A DNA stretch of 64,000 bases. It comes from Duganella alba. Lineage in GTDB: Bacteria; Pseudomonadota; Gammaproteobacteria; Burkholderiales; Burkholderiaceae_D. The notes below the pieces were generated by a model. The model ran no database searches and was not told where the DNA came from. It was given only the letters and a program-made list of their open reading frames with translations. The position numbers and the translations under genes are program-made. Location of the stretch: contig NZ_WKJN01000006.1 in NCBI RefSeq assembly GCF_009674495.1, positions 124,001-188,000 on the forward strand, written 5' to 3'. Shown here in pieces: positions 25,273 through 33,946 of this stretch (within the stretch, counting starts at the first letter, position 1; the number at the start of each line of letters is the position of its first letter).

Positions 25273-26473
25273 ACGCGCGCTCAAGTGGGGCGTGGCAGCC
25301 GGCGTGACCGGGCTGATGGCGCTATCTGTCGCCGCCGACCTGCTGTCGCCATCGCCCGAACCGCGCCGCATCGTGCTGTGTGCCCTGCTCGCCGTGGCAC
25401 CCGCCACGCTGTTGTGGCAATGCCTGCGCCGCCTGACTCTGCGTACGCCGCGCATGGAAGACATCCCGGCCACCGCCACTGAAGCACAGATACCGACAGA
25501 CGCCATGCTGGCACTGGAAGCCCGCCTCGAACACGCCCCGATCGCCCTGTTCCGCATTGAACAGGCAGCCGGCGCCGGCGTGGTGGCGCCGCTCAACGCC
25601 AGCGCGCGCCGCCTGCTGGCGCCCGGCCGTGCCATCGCACCGCAAGACCTGCACCAGTTGCTGGCCGCGCAGCCGGTCGGCCAACGCCAGCTGGTCAGCT
25701 TCGACACCGAACGCGGCGCCGAACGCGCGCTGGTCGCCGTCTCCGCGCTCACACTGCAAGGCGCATCGCAACGCCTGGCCGCGCTGATGCCGGTGGAGAG
25801 CGAACTGGAAGCCGAAGCCCTCAACGCCTGGCGCGAACTGGTTCAAGTGCTGACGCACGAAATCATGAATTCCCTGACGCCGGTGGCCTCGCTGTCGCGC
25901 ACCGCCTGCGGCCTGCTGGACGAAGCGCATGGCAAGCTGCCGCCCGACATCCAGGCCGACCTGGACACCGCGCTGGACGCCATCGCCCGCCGCGCCGCCA
26001 GCCTGGTCGACTTCGTGGGCAGCTACCGCAGCCTGTCGACCGTGGCGCAGGCGCAGCCACAGCGCGTGCTGCTGGAAGAATTGTTTGAACGGTTATCCGC
26101 ACTGCTGGAACCGCAGTGGCAGGGCAAACTGGCCTTCTCGGTGGAGCCGGCGTCGCTGGAAGTGATGATCGATCCCGGCCAGCTGGAACAGGCGCTGATC
26201 AATCTGTTGAAGAACGCGTCCGAAGCCGCAACGCAGGCGCAGGTGCGCGCGCGCCTGAGCCGGGGCGGCCGCCTGCGCATCGATGTCTCGGACAACGGCC
26301 CCGGCGTGCCGGAAGCGCTGGCCGCCCACATCTTCACGCCATTTTTCTCGACCAAGAAGCAGGGCAGGGGCATCGGCCTGGCGATGGTGCGGCACCTGGT
26401 GCACGCCAACGGCGGCACGGTGCGTTACGCGCGCTCGGTCGGCGCCGGCGCGCGTTTCATCCTGACGTTTTAA
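25262..26473 (+). CDS. Sensor histidine kinase, NtrY/NtrB-like
   Basis: 403 aa from ATG 25262, which overlaps the regulator stop by eleven bases. Two N-terminal membrane helices (about 8-28 and 36-54) bracket a very short periplasmic loop, so sensing is probably within the membrane or through a partner such as the exporter. A PAS-like segment (about 85-180) precedes the H-box VLTHEIMNSLTPVASLS (His about 199). The ATPase domain has N-box LINLLKNASEAA, DNGPGVP, and GRGIGLAMVRHLVHANGG. All catalytic motifs are present. The stop codon shares bases with the stop of the convergent elaA gene. Confidence 0.95.
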   Translation: MASERALKWGVAAGVTGLMALSVAADLLSPSPEPRRIVLCALLAVAPATLLWQCLRRLTLRTPRMEDIPATATEAQIPTDAMLALEARLEHAPIALFRIEQAAGAGVVAPLNASARRLLAPGRAIAPQDLHQLLAAQPVGQRQLVSFDTERGAERALVAVSALTLQGASQRLAALMPVESELEAEALNAWRELVQVLTHEIMNSLTPVASLSRTACGLLDEAHGKLPPDIQADLDTALDAIARRAASLVDFVGSYRSLSTVAQAQPQRVLLEELFERLSALLEPQWQGKLAFSVEPASLEVMIDPGQLEQALINLLKNASEAATQAQVRARLSRGGRLRIDVSDNGPGVPEALAAHIFTPFFSTKKQGRGIGLAMVRHLVHANGGTVRYARSVGAGARFILTF

Positions 26474-26922
26474 CGCACCATATCCACGTGCATGATGCCG
26501 TCTTCGTCATACGGCTCGGTCACCGTCTTGAAGCCGAAGCTGCCGTAGAATTTTTCCAGGTGCGCCTGCGCGCCGATGCGGAAGGCATAACCGGGATGCA
26601 GCTTCTCGGACAAAGGAATCGCCTTGGCCAGCAGCTCGCGGCCAACGCCGGCGCCACGGCCGGCCTGCGTGGTCAGCACGCGGCCCAGCGACATCTCGTC
26701 GAACTTCACGCCCGGCGGCACGCAGCGCAGGTAGGCCACCAGCGTGCGCTGGCCGTCGATCTCGCGCCAGCCCATCAGGTGGTGGCATACCGGATCGCAG
26801 CCGTCGATGTCGGGATACAAACAGGTTTGTTCGAGGATGAAAACCGCTTGCCGCTGGCGCAGCACCTCATACCAGTCTTCGCGGGGAATGTCGTCAAATG
26901 CCAGCCAGTGCCACTCAATCAT
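26470..26922 (-). CDS. elaA: GNAT family N-acetyltransferase, ElaA-like
   Basis: 150 aa. ElaA features: WHWLAFDDIPREDWYEVLRQRQAVFILEQ, the run CLYPDIDGCDPVCHHL, and the acetyl-CoA loop GRVLTTQAGRGAGVGRELLAKAI, ending GSFGFKTVTEPYDEDGIMHVDM. The acceptor substrate of this family is not established. Convergent with the histidine kinase, with stop codons overlapping (26470-26473). Confidence 0.93.
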   Translation of the reverse strand: MIEWHWLAFDDIPREDWYEVLRQRQAVFILEQTCLYPDIDGCDPVCHHLMGWREIDGQRTLVAYLRCVPPGVKFDEMSLGRVLTTQAGRGAGVGRELLAKAIPLSEKLHPGYAFRIGAQAHLEKFYGSFGFKTVTEPYDEDGIMHVDMVR

Positions 26923-26960
26923 TGCTTGTCTCGTTCAGGATCAAAACATGATTGTATGTG

Positions 26961-26994
26961 AAAAAAGGCCGGCGCCTCCGTAGAGGGGCCGGCC
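26961..26994 (-). terminator. Intrinsic terminator of ohr
   Basis: On the minus strand GGCCGGC (26994-26988) pairs with GCCGGCC (26973-26967), with an inner CCTC/GAGG stem, followed by six U residues (26966-26961). It begins 22 bases after the ohr stop. Confidence 0.88.
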
Positions 26995-27015
26995 TGGCGA
27001 TCAGCTGACGGTCGA

Positions 27016-27441
27016 TTAAACGATGGTCAGGGTCACGTCGATGTTGCCACGGGTGGCGTTCGAGTAAGGGCAGACGATGTGGGCTGCGGCCACCAGTTTT
27101 TCGGCGGTTGCGCGGTCCAGGCCTGGCAGGGAGATTTTGTGCTCAACCTGGATGCCGAAGCCGGTAGGGATCTGGCCGATGCCGACGGCGGTTTCCACCG
27201 ACACGTCCGCAGGCACGGCGATCTTGTCGCGGCCGCCAACGAATTTCATGGCGCCGATGAAGCAGGCTGCATAGCCCGAAGCGAACAGCTGCTCAGGATT
27301 GGTGCCTTCGCCGCCGGCGCCGCCCAGTTCTTTCGGGGTGCTCAGCTTGACGGACAGGTGACCATCCGACGAAGCGGATTGGCCTTCGCGGCCGCCGGTG
27401 GTTTTAGCGTGTGCGGTGTACAGAACTTTTTCGATCGACAT
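27016..27441 (-). CDS. ohr: Organic hydroperoxide resistance protein Ohr
   Basis: 141 aa from ATG 27441, with AAAGGA upstream; the open frame further upstream is not used. A thiol peroxidase of the Ohr/OsmC fold that reduces organic and lipid hydroperoxides using lipoylated partners. Both catalytic cysteines are present: [14 protein letters not shown] (about 60) and [16 protein letters not shown] (about 125). The N-terminal [16 protein letters not shown] is the typical Ohr opening. No ohrR regulator gene is in the window. Promoter at 27511-27539 and terminator at 26961-26994 make it monocistronic. Confidence 0.97.
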   Translation of the reverse strand: MSIEKVLYTAHAKTTGGREGQSASSDGHLSVKLSTPKELGGAGGEGTNPEQLFASGYAACFIGAMKFVGGRDKIAVPADVSVETAVGIGQIPTGFGIQVEHKISLPGLDRATAEKLVAAAHIVCPYSNATRGNIDVTLTIV

Positions 27442-27510
27442 GATAATTCCTTTCAGTGAGTAGTTTGATAATTTACTACAGTTTGCGCTGTTTGCAGCGC
27501 CGATGAATGA

Positions 27511-27539
27511 ACTATACATAGTGTGCGATCTAATAGCAA
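27511..27539 (-). promoter_or_regulatory. Sigma-70 promoter of ohr with overlapping palindrome
   Basis: The minus strand reads TTGCTA (27539-27534), a 17-base spacer, then TATAGT (27516-27511). A small perfect palindrome, ATAGC-AA-GCTAT (27533-27544), overlaps the -35 and could be a repressor operator, for instance for an OhrR-type protein. Confidence 0.6.
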
Positions 27540-27574
27540 GCTATATATTTGTATCGAGTTGTAACAGCCTATAA

Positions 27575-27603
27575 TTGATAATGATTCGCATTATCTATAG
27601 AAT
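27575..27603 (+). promoter_or_regulatory. Sigma-70 promoter of the PepSY/flavoreductase gene
   Basis: TTGATA (27575-27580), a 17-base spacer, then TAGAAT (27598-27603). The Fur box at 27577-27595 covers the -35 and most of the spacer, the classical arrangement for repression. Confidence 0.65.
27577..27595. promoter_or_regulatory. Fur box
   Basis: GATAATGATTCGCATTATC matches the 19-base Fur consensus GATAATGATAATCATTATC at 16 positions, with both arms intact and only the three central bases changed. It lies 37 bases before the GTG start of the PepSY/flavoreductase gene. Confidence 0.85.
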
Positions 27604-27631
27604 GGGCAGATACTGTACGTGAAAGTGATCC

Positions 27632-30025
27632 GTGAAAAAGCTTTGGTTCCAGTTGCATTGGTTTGTCGGCATCACCGCCGGCACCGTCCTGATGGTGATC
27701 GGCCTGACCGGCGCCACGCTTGCCTTCCGCGAGGAGATCCTCGACGCCTTGAATCCCGGCGTGCGCACTGTCGCCGTCCAGAGCGCGCCGGTGATGGCGC
27801 CGCAGCAGATCATGCAGGCCGCGCGGCTGGTCAAGCCGCACGAGCGCGTCACCAGCATCATCCTCTATGACACGCCGGGTTCCAGCGCGCGCGTCGGCCT
27901 GGCGCCGGCGCCGGGAGAGCGCAAGGGCGAGACGGTTTATCTGAATCCCTACACCGGCGCGCTGCTGCCGGAGTTGCATTACGAAGGCTTCTTCGAATGG
28001 GTCGAGCAGCTGCACCGCTTCCTCTTGCTGCCGCGCGATCCGGGCAAGATGGTCAGCGGCGTGCTGGCGTTCTGCCTGATGGGCCTTGCGTTGAGCGGCC
28101 TGTATCTGCGCTGGCCGCGCCGTGTGTGGGACTGGCGCACCTGGCTGACTTTCGATATCCGCATGAAGGGCCGCTCCTTCCTGTGGGGCCTGCACTCGGT
28201 GGTGGGCACCTGGGTGATGGTGGTGTTCCTGGTGTTTACCATGTCCGGCGTGTACTGGGCCTTCGATCCGATCCGCGACATGGCGGACGGCTGGATGGGC
28301 ACCCTGCGTCCGCCGCGCGACGCCGCGCCGAAACCGAAAATGCCGAAAGCCGACAAACCGGCCAAGGCGGAAGCTGCCGACCTGACCGCAAGCTGGGCCA
28401 CCTTCGAACAGAACGCGCCCAACTGGCATATGGCCTTCCTGCGTCCGCCGGAGCGCGCCAGCGCGCCGTTGCAGATCCTGTGGGTGGCCAAGGATGCGCC
28501 GCACGTGCGTGCGCGCAGCAGCATGTCGATCAACCAGCAGACCGGCGCCTTGCTGAAGAATGAGCTGTACGCCGACAAGCGGGTGGGCGCGCGCTTCCAG
28601 TCGACCATCTATCCGCTGCACCTGGGGACGTATTTCGGCGTGGTCGGCCAGCTGATCGTGTTCATCGCCGCGCTGGCGTTGCCGGGCTTCGGCATCACCG
28701 GTTGGATGCTGTACCTGAACCGCCGCAAGCAGAAGCGCATTGCGCGGGCCGAGCGCGCGCAGTTTGCGGCATCGGCGCCGGCCGGCACGCAGGATGATCC
28801 GGTGCTGATGGCCTACGCCAGCCAGACCGGCCAGGCCGAGCGCCTGGCGCTGCAAAGCGCGGCCGCGCTGCAAAAGGCCGGCGTCGCCGTGCACGTGCAG
28901 TCGCTGGAAAAACTGACGCCGCCACAGCTGGGCAAATACCGCCGCGCGCTGTTTGTCGCCAGCAGCTTCGGCGAAGGCGAACCGCCGGACAGCGCGCGCC
29001 GCTTCAGCCGCCTGCTGAACGCCGCAAAAGAAGAATTGAAGCACGTGCAGTACGCCGTGCTGGCGCTGGGCGACCGCAATTACGCGGAGTTCTGCGGTTT
29101 CGGCCGCACGCTGGACCAGCGCCTGGCGGTGCTCGGCGCGCAGCCGCTGCATCCGATGATTGAAGTGGACAACGGCGACGCCGGCGCGCTGGCCCGCTGG
29201 GGCAATGCGCTGCGCGGCCTGATGGGCAACGACGCCGCCGAGGTCACGCTGAACGCCGCTGCCGACGACAGCGACTACGCCAGCTGGCGCCTGGACCAGC
29301 GCGTGCTGCTCAATCCCGGCAGCATCGGTTTCCCGCTGTACGAGATCACGCTGACCGGCGCCATCGGCGACGGCTGGCGTCCCGGCGCGCTGGTGGACAT
29401 CTGGCCGGGCCACTACGGTCCGGACGCGGCGCCGCGCCGCTATTCGCTGGCGTCGATTCCGCAGGATGGCAGCATGCAGCTGGTGGTGCGCCAGGTGCGG
29501 TGCGAACGCGGCCTGGGCCTGGCCTCCGGTTGGCTGACCGAGCAGGCGGCCATCGGCGACGAGGTGCGCGTGCGCCTGATCGCCAACCCGTCCTTCGATG
29601 CGTATCCACAGCCGGCGCCGGCTATCTACATCGGCAACGGTTCCGGCATTGCCGGCCTGCGTTCGCATCTGCGGGCGCGCGTGCTGGAAGGTGCGCAGCG
29701 CAACTGGCTGATTTTCGGCGAGCGTCAGCAGGAACACGATGCGGTCTGCGCGGAAGAGATCCAGGGCTGGCGCGCCAAAGGCTTCCTGCCGGAGCTGGAC
29801 CTGGTGTATTCGCGCGACGTCACCGGCGGCGGCTACGTGCAGGACTGCATGCGCGACCGCGCCGACACGCTGCGCAGCTGGATCGCCGACGGCGCCGTGA
29901 TCTTTGTCTGCGGCAGCCTGCAGGGCATGGCCGGCGGCGTGGATGACGCGCTTGCCGCCATCATCGGCCGCGCGCAGCTGGAGCAGCTGGCGGAGGAAGG
30001 CCGCTACCGGCGCGATGTATACTGA
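27632..30025 (+). CDS. PepSY-membrane / flavodoxin / FAD-NAD(P)H reductase fusion
   Basis: 797 aa, GTG start at 27632. The N-terminal half (about 1-380) is a PepSY-associated membrane domain with four to five helices (LHWFVGITAGTVLMVIGLTGATLAF; LLGLALSGLYLRWPRR; GTWVMVVFLVFTMSGVYWAF; FGVVGQLIVFIAALALPGFGITGWML). The C-terminal half resembles sulfite-reductase flavoprotein: a flavodoxin domain (about 390-530, VLMAYASQTGQAERLA and SSFGEGEPPDSARRF), an FAD domain (RRYSLASIP) and an NAD(P)H domain (YIGNGSGIAGLRSHLRAR...NWLIFGERQQEHD). The likely role is moving electrons from NADPH across the inner membrane, most plausibly to reduce ferric siderophores. The overlapping Fur box supports an iron role; the specific acceptor is inferred. 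Confidence 0.94.
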   Translation: MKKLWFQLHWFVGITAGTVLMVIGLTGATLAFREEILDALNPGVRTVAVQSAPVMAPQQIMQAARLVKPHERVTSIILYDTPGSSARVGLAPAPGERKGETVYLNPYTGALLPELHYEGFFEWVEQLHRFLLLPRDPGKMVSGVLAFCLMGLALSGLYLRWPRRVWDWRTWLTFDIRMKGRSFLWGLHSVVGTWVMVVFLVFTMSGVYWAFDPIRDMADGWMGTLRPPRDAAPKPKMPKADKPAKAEAADLTASWATFEQNAPNWHMAFLRPPERASAPLQILWVAKDAPHVRARSSMSINQQTGALLKNELYADKRVGARFQSTIYPLHLGTYFGVVGQLIVFIAALALPGFGITGWMLYLNRRKQKRIARAERAQFAASAPAGTQDDPVLMAYASQTGQAERLALQSAAALQKAGVAVHVQSLEKLTPPQLGKYRRALFVASSFGEGEPPDSARRFSRLLNAAKEELKHVQYAVLALGDRNYAEFCGFGRTLDQRLAVLGAQPLHPMIEVDNGDAGALARWGNALRGLMGNDAAEVTLNAAADDSDYASWRLDQRVLLNPGSIGFPLYEITLTGAIGDGWRPGALVDIWPGHYGPDAAPRRYSLASIPQDGSMQLVVRQVRCERGLGLASGWLTEQAAIGDEVRVRLIANPSFDAYPQPAPAIYIGNGSGIAGLRSHLRARVLEGAQRNWLIFGERQQEHDAVCAEEIQGWRAKGFLPELDLVYSRDVTGGGYVQDCMRDRADTLRSWIADGAVIFVCGSLQGMAGGVDDALAAIIGRAQLEQLAEEGRYRRDVY

Positions 30026-30050
30026 TCCGGTCTAACCGACTGGAGCGGTC

Positions 30051-31097
30051 ATGAAAAGCGTGCTTCTTCCTCTGATGTTGGTGTGCGTGACCGCGACGGC
30101 GGAACCCCTTGCGGACATGGACGCCGCGATCCGCAAGGGCGACTTCAAGCAGATCACCAGTGTCCTGATCTCCCAGGACGGCAAGCTGGTTCACGAATCC
30201 TATTTCGACAACGACGGCGCCGAAGGCTTGCGCAACACGCGCTCGGTCACCAAGAGCGTGACCGACATGCTGGTGGGGATCGCCATCGACCAGGACAAGC
30301 TGAAACTCGATGCGCCGGTGTTCGCCTTCTTCCCCGACAAGCATCCGGTGCGCTATCCCGATCCGCGCAAGGAAAAGATCACCGTCGAGGATTTCCTCAC
30401 TATGAGTTCTCTGCTGGAGTGCGACGACCAGAACCAGTACTCGCGCGGCAACGAGGAGGCCATGTACTTGCTGGAGGACTGGACCCAGTTCGCGATGGAC
30501 CTGCCGATCCGCGGCTTTGCCGACTGGACCACCAAGCCCAAGGACTCGCCTTATGGCCGCAGCTTCTCCTACTGCACCGCCGGCCCGACCATGCTCGGTC
30601 CCGTGCTGGAGAAAGCCACCGGCGAAAAAACAGACCAGTTTGCGGCACGCACCCTGTTCAATCCACTGGGCATCACGAAACTGCGCTGGCAATACACGCC
30701 GACCGGGCCGGCCATGACCGGCGGCGGCCTCAATCTGCGCAGCCGCGACCTGCTCAAGCTGGGCGAGTTGTATCTGAACGGCGGTGTATGGGAGGGCAAG
30801 CGCGTGGTGTCGGCGGCGTGGGTCAAGCAGTCGCTGTCGCCGCACGCGCAGGTCGATGAGCATACCGACTACGGCTATCTGTGGTGGCTGAAGAAGTTCA
30901 CGCAGGATGGCAAGACGTACAGCACGGCGATGATGTCTGGCAGCGGCGGCAACAAGGTGATCGTGATGGCGGAACAGCGCGCGGTCATCGTCATCACCAC
31001 CACCAACTTCCAGGTGCGCCAGCCGCACGCGGTCAGCGAGAAGCTGCTGACCGACTATATCTTCACAGCGCTGTCTCGTACCCTTCCAGCACGTTGA
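30051..31097 (+). CDS. Serine hydrolase, class C beta-lactamase family
   Basis: 348 aa with a short signal-like start MKSVLLPLMLVCVTATA, so probably periplasmic. Beta-lactamase/DD-peptidase fold: the nucleophile motif is RSVTKSVTDMLVG (SxxK, about 65-68), then SYCTAGPTMLG at the YxN position (YCT, not a perfect YxN), and a C-terminal MSGSGGNKVIV in the HxG/KTG position. Likely an esterase or peptidase; beta-lactam hydrolysis is not implied. GGAG precedes the ATG. It starts 25 bases after the flavoreductase stop and may be cotranscribed. Its last 35 bases overlap the convergent deacetylase gene. Confidence 0.9.
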   Translation: MKSVLLPLMLVCVTATAEPLADMDAAIRKGDFKQITSVLISQDGKLVHESYFDNDGAEGLRNTRSVTKSVTDMLVGIAIDQDKLKLDAPVFAFFPDKHPVRYPDPRKEKITVEDFLTMSSLLECDDQNQYSRGNEEAMYLLEDWTQFAMDLPIRGFADWTTKPKDSPYGRSFSYCTAGPTMLGPVLEKATGEKTDQFAARTLFNPLGITKLRWQYTPTGPAMTGGGLNLRSRDLLKLGELYLNGGVWEGKRVVSAAWVKQSLSPHAQVDEHTDYGYLWWLKKFTQDGKTYSTAMMSGSGGNKVIVMAEQRAVIVITTTNFQVRQPHAVSEKLLTDYIFTALSRTLPAR

Positions 31098-32106
31098 CCA
31101 CGTTGACGCCCAGTTCCTTGACCGCATAGCCGCCTTCGAAGATGAAGGCGGTCGGCAGGTTGAGCCACGCCAGGCGCTCGCCGATCTTCAGGTAGTCCGC
31201 GCTTTGCAGGCTGAATTTCGACAGCGGATCGCCGCCGAAGGTATCGACGCCCAGCGACACCACCAGCGCGTCCGGCGCAAAGCTGCCGATGCGGATGCAG
31301 GAGGTTTCCAGCGCCGAGAACCACGCCTGCGTGCTGCTGCCTGCCGCCAGCGGCACGTTCATGTTGTAGCCCAGTCCCGCACCTTCGCCGCGTTCGTCGG
31401 CGTGACCCAGGTAGAACGGGTACTCGCTGCGCGGATCGGCGTGGATGGAAATGAACAGCACATCGTCGCGGTGGTAGAAGATGCTTTGCGTGCCGTTGCC
31501 GTGGTGGTAGTCGATGTCGATGATGGCGACCTTGCGCGCGCCGTCGTCCAGCAGGTGCTGCGCCGCCAGCGCGGCGTTGTTGAGGAAGCAGTAGCCGCCG
31601 AAGAAGTCCGCGCCCGCGTGGTGGCCCGGCGGACGGCTCAACACAAAGGTGCCGCGCTCGCCGAGACGCAGCGCGTGCGCGGCGTTGACCGCGCAGTCGG
31701 CGCCGGTCTTGGCGGCGGTCCAGGTGCCGGCGGTCAGCGGCGTGCCGCTGTCCATCGAGTACAAGCCCATTTTGGCGGCGAAGTTGTCCGGCTCGATGTC
31801 GCTGCGCAGCGTGCGCACCGGCCACACCGAAGGGAAGGCGTCCTTTTTGGCGTTGGCCGGATCGAGCGCCACCCAGTCGTTCCAGGCGCTGCGCAGGAAG
31901 TGCAGGTAGCGCGGCGTGTGCACGCGCTCCAGCGACATCAGGGGTACGCCGTGCGGCGTGACGATGCGTCCCAGGCCGCGCCGGCCCAGTTCTCCCAGCA
32001 CCGAATCCACACGCTCCGGCTTTTCAAAGCAGGGCACCTGCTCGCCGCGAAAAAATTCGTGGCGACCGCGATGCTGCGCGTGCAGTTCGTTGTAGAAGGT
32101 GAGCAT
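31063..32106 (-). CDS. Histone deacetylase family protein (acetylpolyamine amidohydrolase-like)
   Basis: 347 aa. A zinc-dependent amidohydrolase of the arginase/HDAC fold; bacterial members typically deacetylate acetylpolyamines. Visible: LSRPPGHHAG (paired catalytic histidines), GYCFLNNAALAA, IIDIDYHHGNGTQSIFY (zinc aspartate and histidine), FISIHADPRSEYPFYLG and LVVSLGVDTFGGDPLSKFSL (second zinc aspartate), FIFEGGYAV. The N-terminal FYNELHAQHRGRHEFFRGE with a later insertion resembles acetylpolyamine amidohydrolases. It is coupled to gshA by a one-base overlap (TGATG at 32104-32108). Confidence 0.94.
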   Translation of the reverse strand: MLTFYNELHAQHRGRHEFFRGEQVPCFEKPERVDSVLGELGRRGLGRIVTPHGVPLMSLERVHTPRYLHFLRSAWNDWVALDPANAKKDAFPSVWPVRTLRSDIEPDNFAAKMGLYSMDSGTPLTAGTWTAAKTGADCAVNAAHALRLGERGTFVLSRPPGHHAGADFFGGYCFLNNAALAAQHLLDDGARKVAIIDIDYHHGNGTQSIFYHRDDVLFISIHADPRSEYPFYLGHADERGEGAGLGYNMNVPLAAGSSTQAWFSALETSCIRIGSFAPDALVVSLGVDTFGGDPLSKFSLQSADYLKIGERLAWLNLPTAFIFEGGYAVKELGVNVVNVLEGYETAL

Positions 32107-33707
32107 CAGTCACCGTCCTGGCGGGACTGGCACAGATTGCTGTTGCGGTAGGCCGCCACATAGTCGTCGAAATTGGCTTGCGGCGCCGCTTCCATCTCGG
32201 CCTGCTCGGCCAGCGACACGGCGGCCAGGCCGTCGAAATAGGCCGCTTCGTCGGCGGTCGGCGGATGGCTGCGGAAGTAGGCCGCATGCTGTTCGCTTTG
32301 CGCCAGCGCGAAGGCGCCGAACGACTGGCCGTGGTCGCGCAGCGCCGCCAGCACCTTGGCTGATGGCGTCTGCTCGGTGTCGGTCAGCTTGATTGATTGG
32401 GCATTGAGGGCGTCGCTGTGGGCGCTGTCGCCGCGCAGCGCGTCGAGCAGGGCGGCCACCGGGCGGATGCGCTCCAGCAGTTCCGCGCCCCACGTTGGCA
32501 GTGGTACTTCGGCGTCGCCGTTGTTCAGCGTCAGGCCCGGACGGCGGCCTTCCTTGACGGTGCGGGCGAAGTTTTCGGTGTAGCGCGCGCTTTGCTCCGG
32601 CGTGATCTGCGGGCTTTCTTCCAGCGCGCAGAACAGCAGGAAGGCGTCGAGGAAGCGGCCGGTGGCGACACTGATGCCGACCGGTTCGAACGGATCGACG
32701 TCCATGCAGCGCACTTCAATATATTGCACACCGCGCGAACACAGCGCCTGGATCGGCCGTTCGCCGGTCTGGATCACGCGTTTCGGGCGGATGGTGGAGT
32801 AGTACTCGTTTTCGATCTGCAGCACGTTGGTGCTCAGCTGTATCCATTCGCCGTCGCGCTTGGTGCCCAGCGCCGCATACGGCTCGTAGGGCTGGTTGAC
32901 GGCCTTGGTCAGCGCCGCCACATAGCTGTCCAGGCAGTTCTCGTGCGGACGCAGGCCGGACTGGGCGTCGTTCTGGTAACCCAGGTCGCTCATGCGCAGG
33001 CTGGTGGCGTAAGGCAGGTACAGCGTGTCCTCGGACAGCGTTTCCAGCTTGTGGGCGCGGCCGCGCAGGAAGCCGGCCGACAGCACCGGCGAGGCGCCGA
33101 ACAGATACATCAGCAGCCAGCTGTAGCGGCGGAAGTTGCGGATCGTCGCCAGGTAGGATTCCGACTGGAAGGAACGCGGCGTCAGGCGCTTGCCGCTGAC
33201 TTCATTCTCGTCCAGCACGCGCCACAGGCGTTCGTCCAGCGAGTAGTTGTAGTGGATGCCGGCGATGCACTGCATCGCCTTGCCATAGCGCAGCGCCAGG
33301 CCGCGGCGGTACACATGCTTGAGCGTGCCCAGGTTGGAGGTGCCGTACCAGGCGATCTCGATATCTTTTTCGGCCGGCAGTTCGCACGGCATCGACTGGC
33401 TCCACAGCAATTCATTGCCCAGCTTGCTATAGGCGTAGCGGTGGATGCCGTCCAGCTTGGCGATGGTGGCGCCGATGTCTTTTTCGGCAGGGGTGATGAA
33501 CTCCAGCAGGGTCTCAGCGTAATCGGTGGTGATTTGCGGATGCGTCAGCGCCGAACCCAGCGCGCCGGGATGCGGCGTGCGCGCCAGATGGCCGGCGCGG
33601 TCCACGCGCAAGGTCTCCCGCTCGATGCCTCGCAAGCCGCCAGCCAGCACGGCGCGGTGTTTTTCTTCGGCCAGCAAGGCCAGGCGTCGTGTTAGAAGAG
33701 TTGGCAA
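32106..33707 (-). CDS. gshA: Glutamate-cysteine ligase
   Basis: 533 aa, close to the E. coli-type GshA length (518). It catalyses ATP-dependent gamma-glutamylcysteine formation, the first step of glutathione synthesis. Visible family blocks: [109 protein letters not shown] and [14 protein letters not shown]. Many Betaproteobacteria use a different GshA class, so the enterobacterial class here is worth noting. It heads a two-gene unit with the downstream deacetylase. Confidence 0.96.
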   Translation of the reverse strand: MPTLLTRRLALLAEEKHRAVLAGGLRGIERETLRVDRAGHLARTPHPGALGSALTHPQITTDYAETLLEFITPAEKDIGATIAKLDGIHRYAYSKLGNELLWSQSMPCELPAEKDIEIAWYGTSNLGTLKHVYRRGLALRYGKAMQCIAGIHYNYSLDERLWRVLDENEVSGKRLTPRSFQSESYLATIRNFRRYSWLLMYLFGASPVLSAGFLRGRAHKLETLSEDTLYLPYATSLRMSDLGYQNDAQSGLRPHENCLDSYVAALTKAVNQPYEPYAALGTKRDGEWIQLSTNVLQIENEYYSTIRPKRVIQTGERPIQALCSRGVQYIEVRCMDVDPFEPVGISVATGRFLDAFLLFCALEESPQITPEQSARYTENFARTVKEGRRPGLTLNNGDAEVPLPTWGAELLERIRPVAALLDALRGDSAHSDALNAQSIKLTDTEQTPSAKVLAALRDHGQSFGAFALAQSEQHAAYFRSHPPTADEAAYFDGLAAVSLAEQAEMEAAPQANFDDYVAAYRNSNLCQSRQDGD

Positions 33708-33946
33708 TTTGAAATCCTTTCTGGTGCAGCAAATAAATTATTGGTGCTGAGAGTAACCGAAATTGGCCGAACTCGCCGCCAGGCGGTAAAAAGAGCATTT
33801 TAACAAAAGCAGCGCCAGTCTTCGGTGCGCCACCCCGCCCACGTATTTGCCACACCGGACAGAACGTTTGGCAAACAGGAAAATTTTGTATTCCATTTGA
33901 AGCTACTCATAATCGGTTATCGGCAGGAATGATGCGGAGAGGCAAT

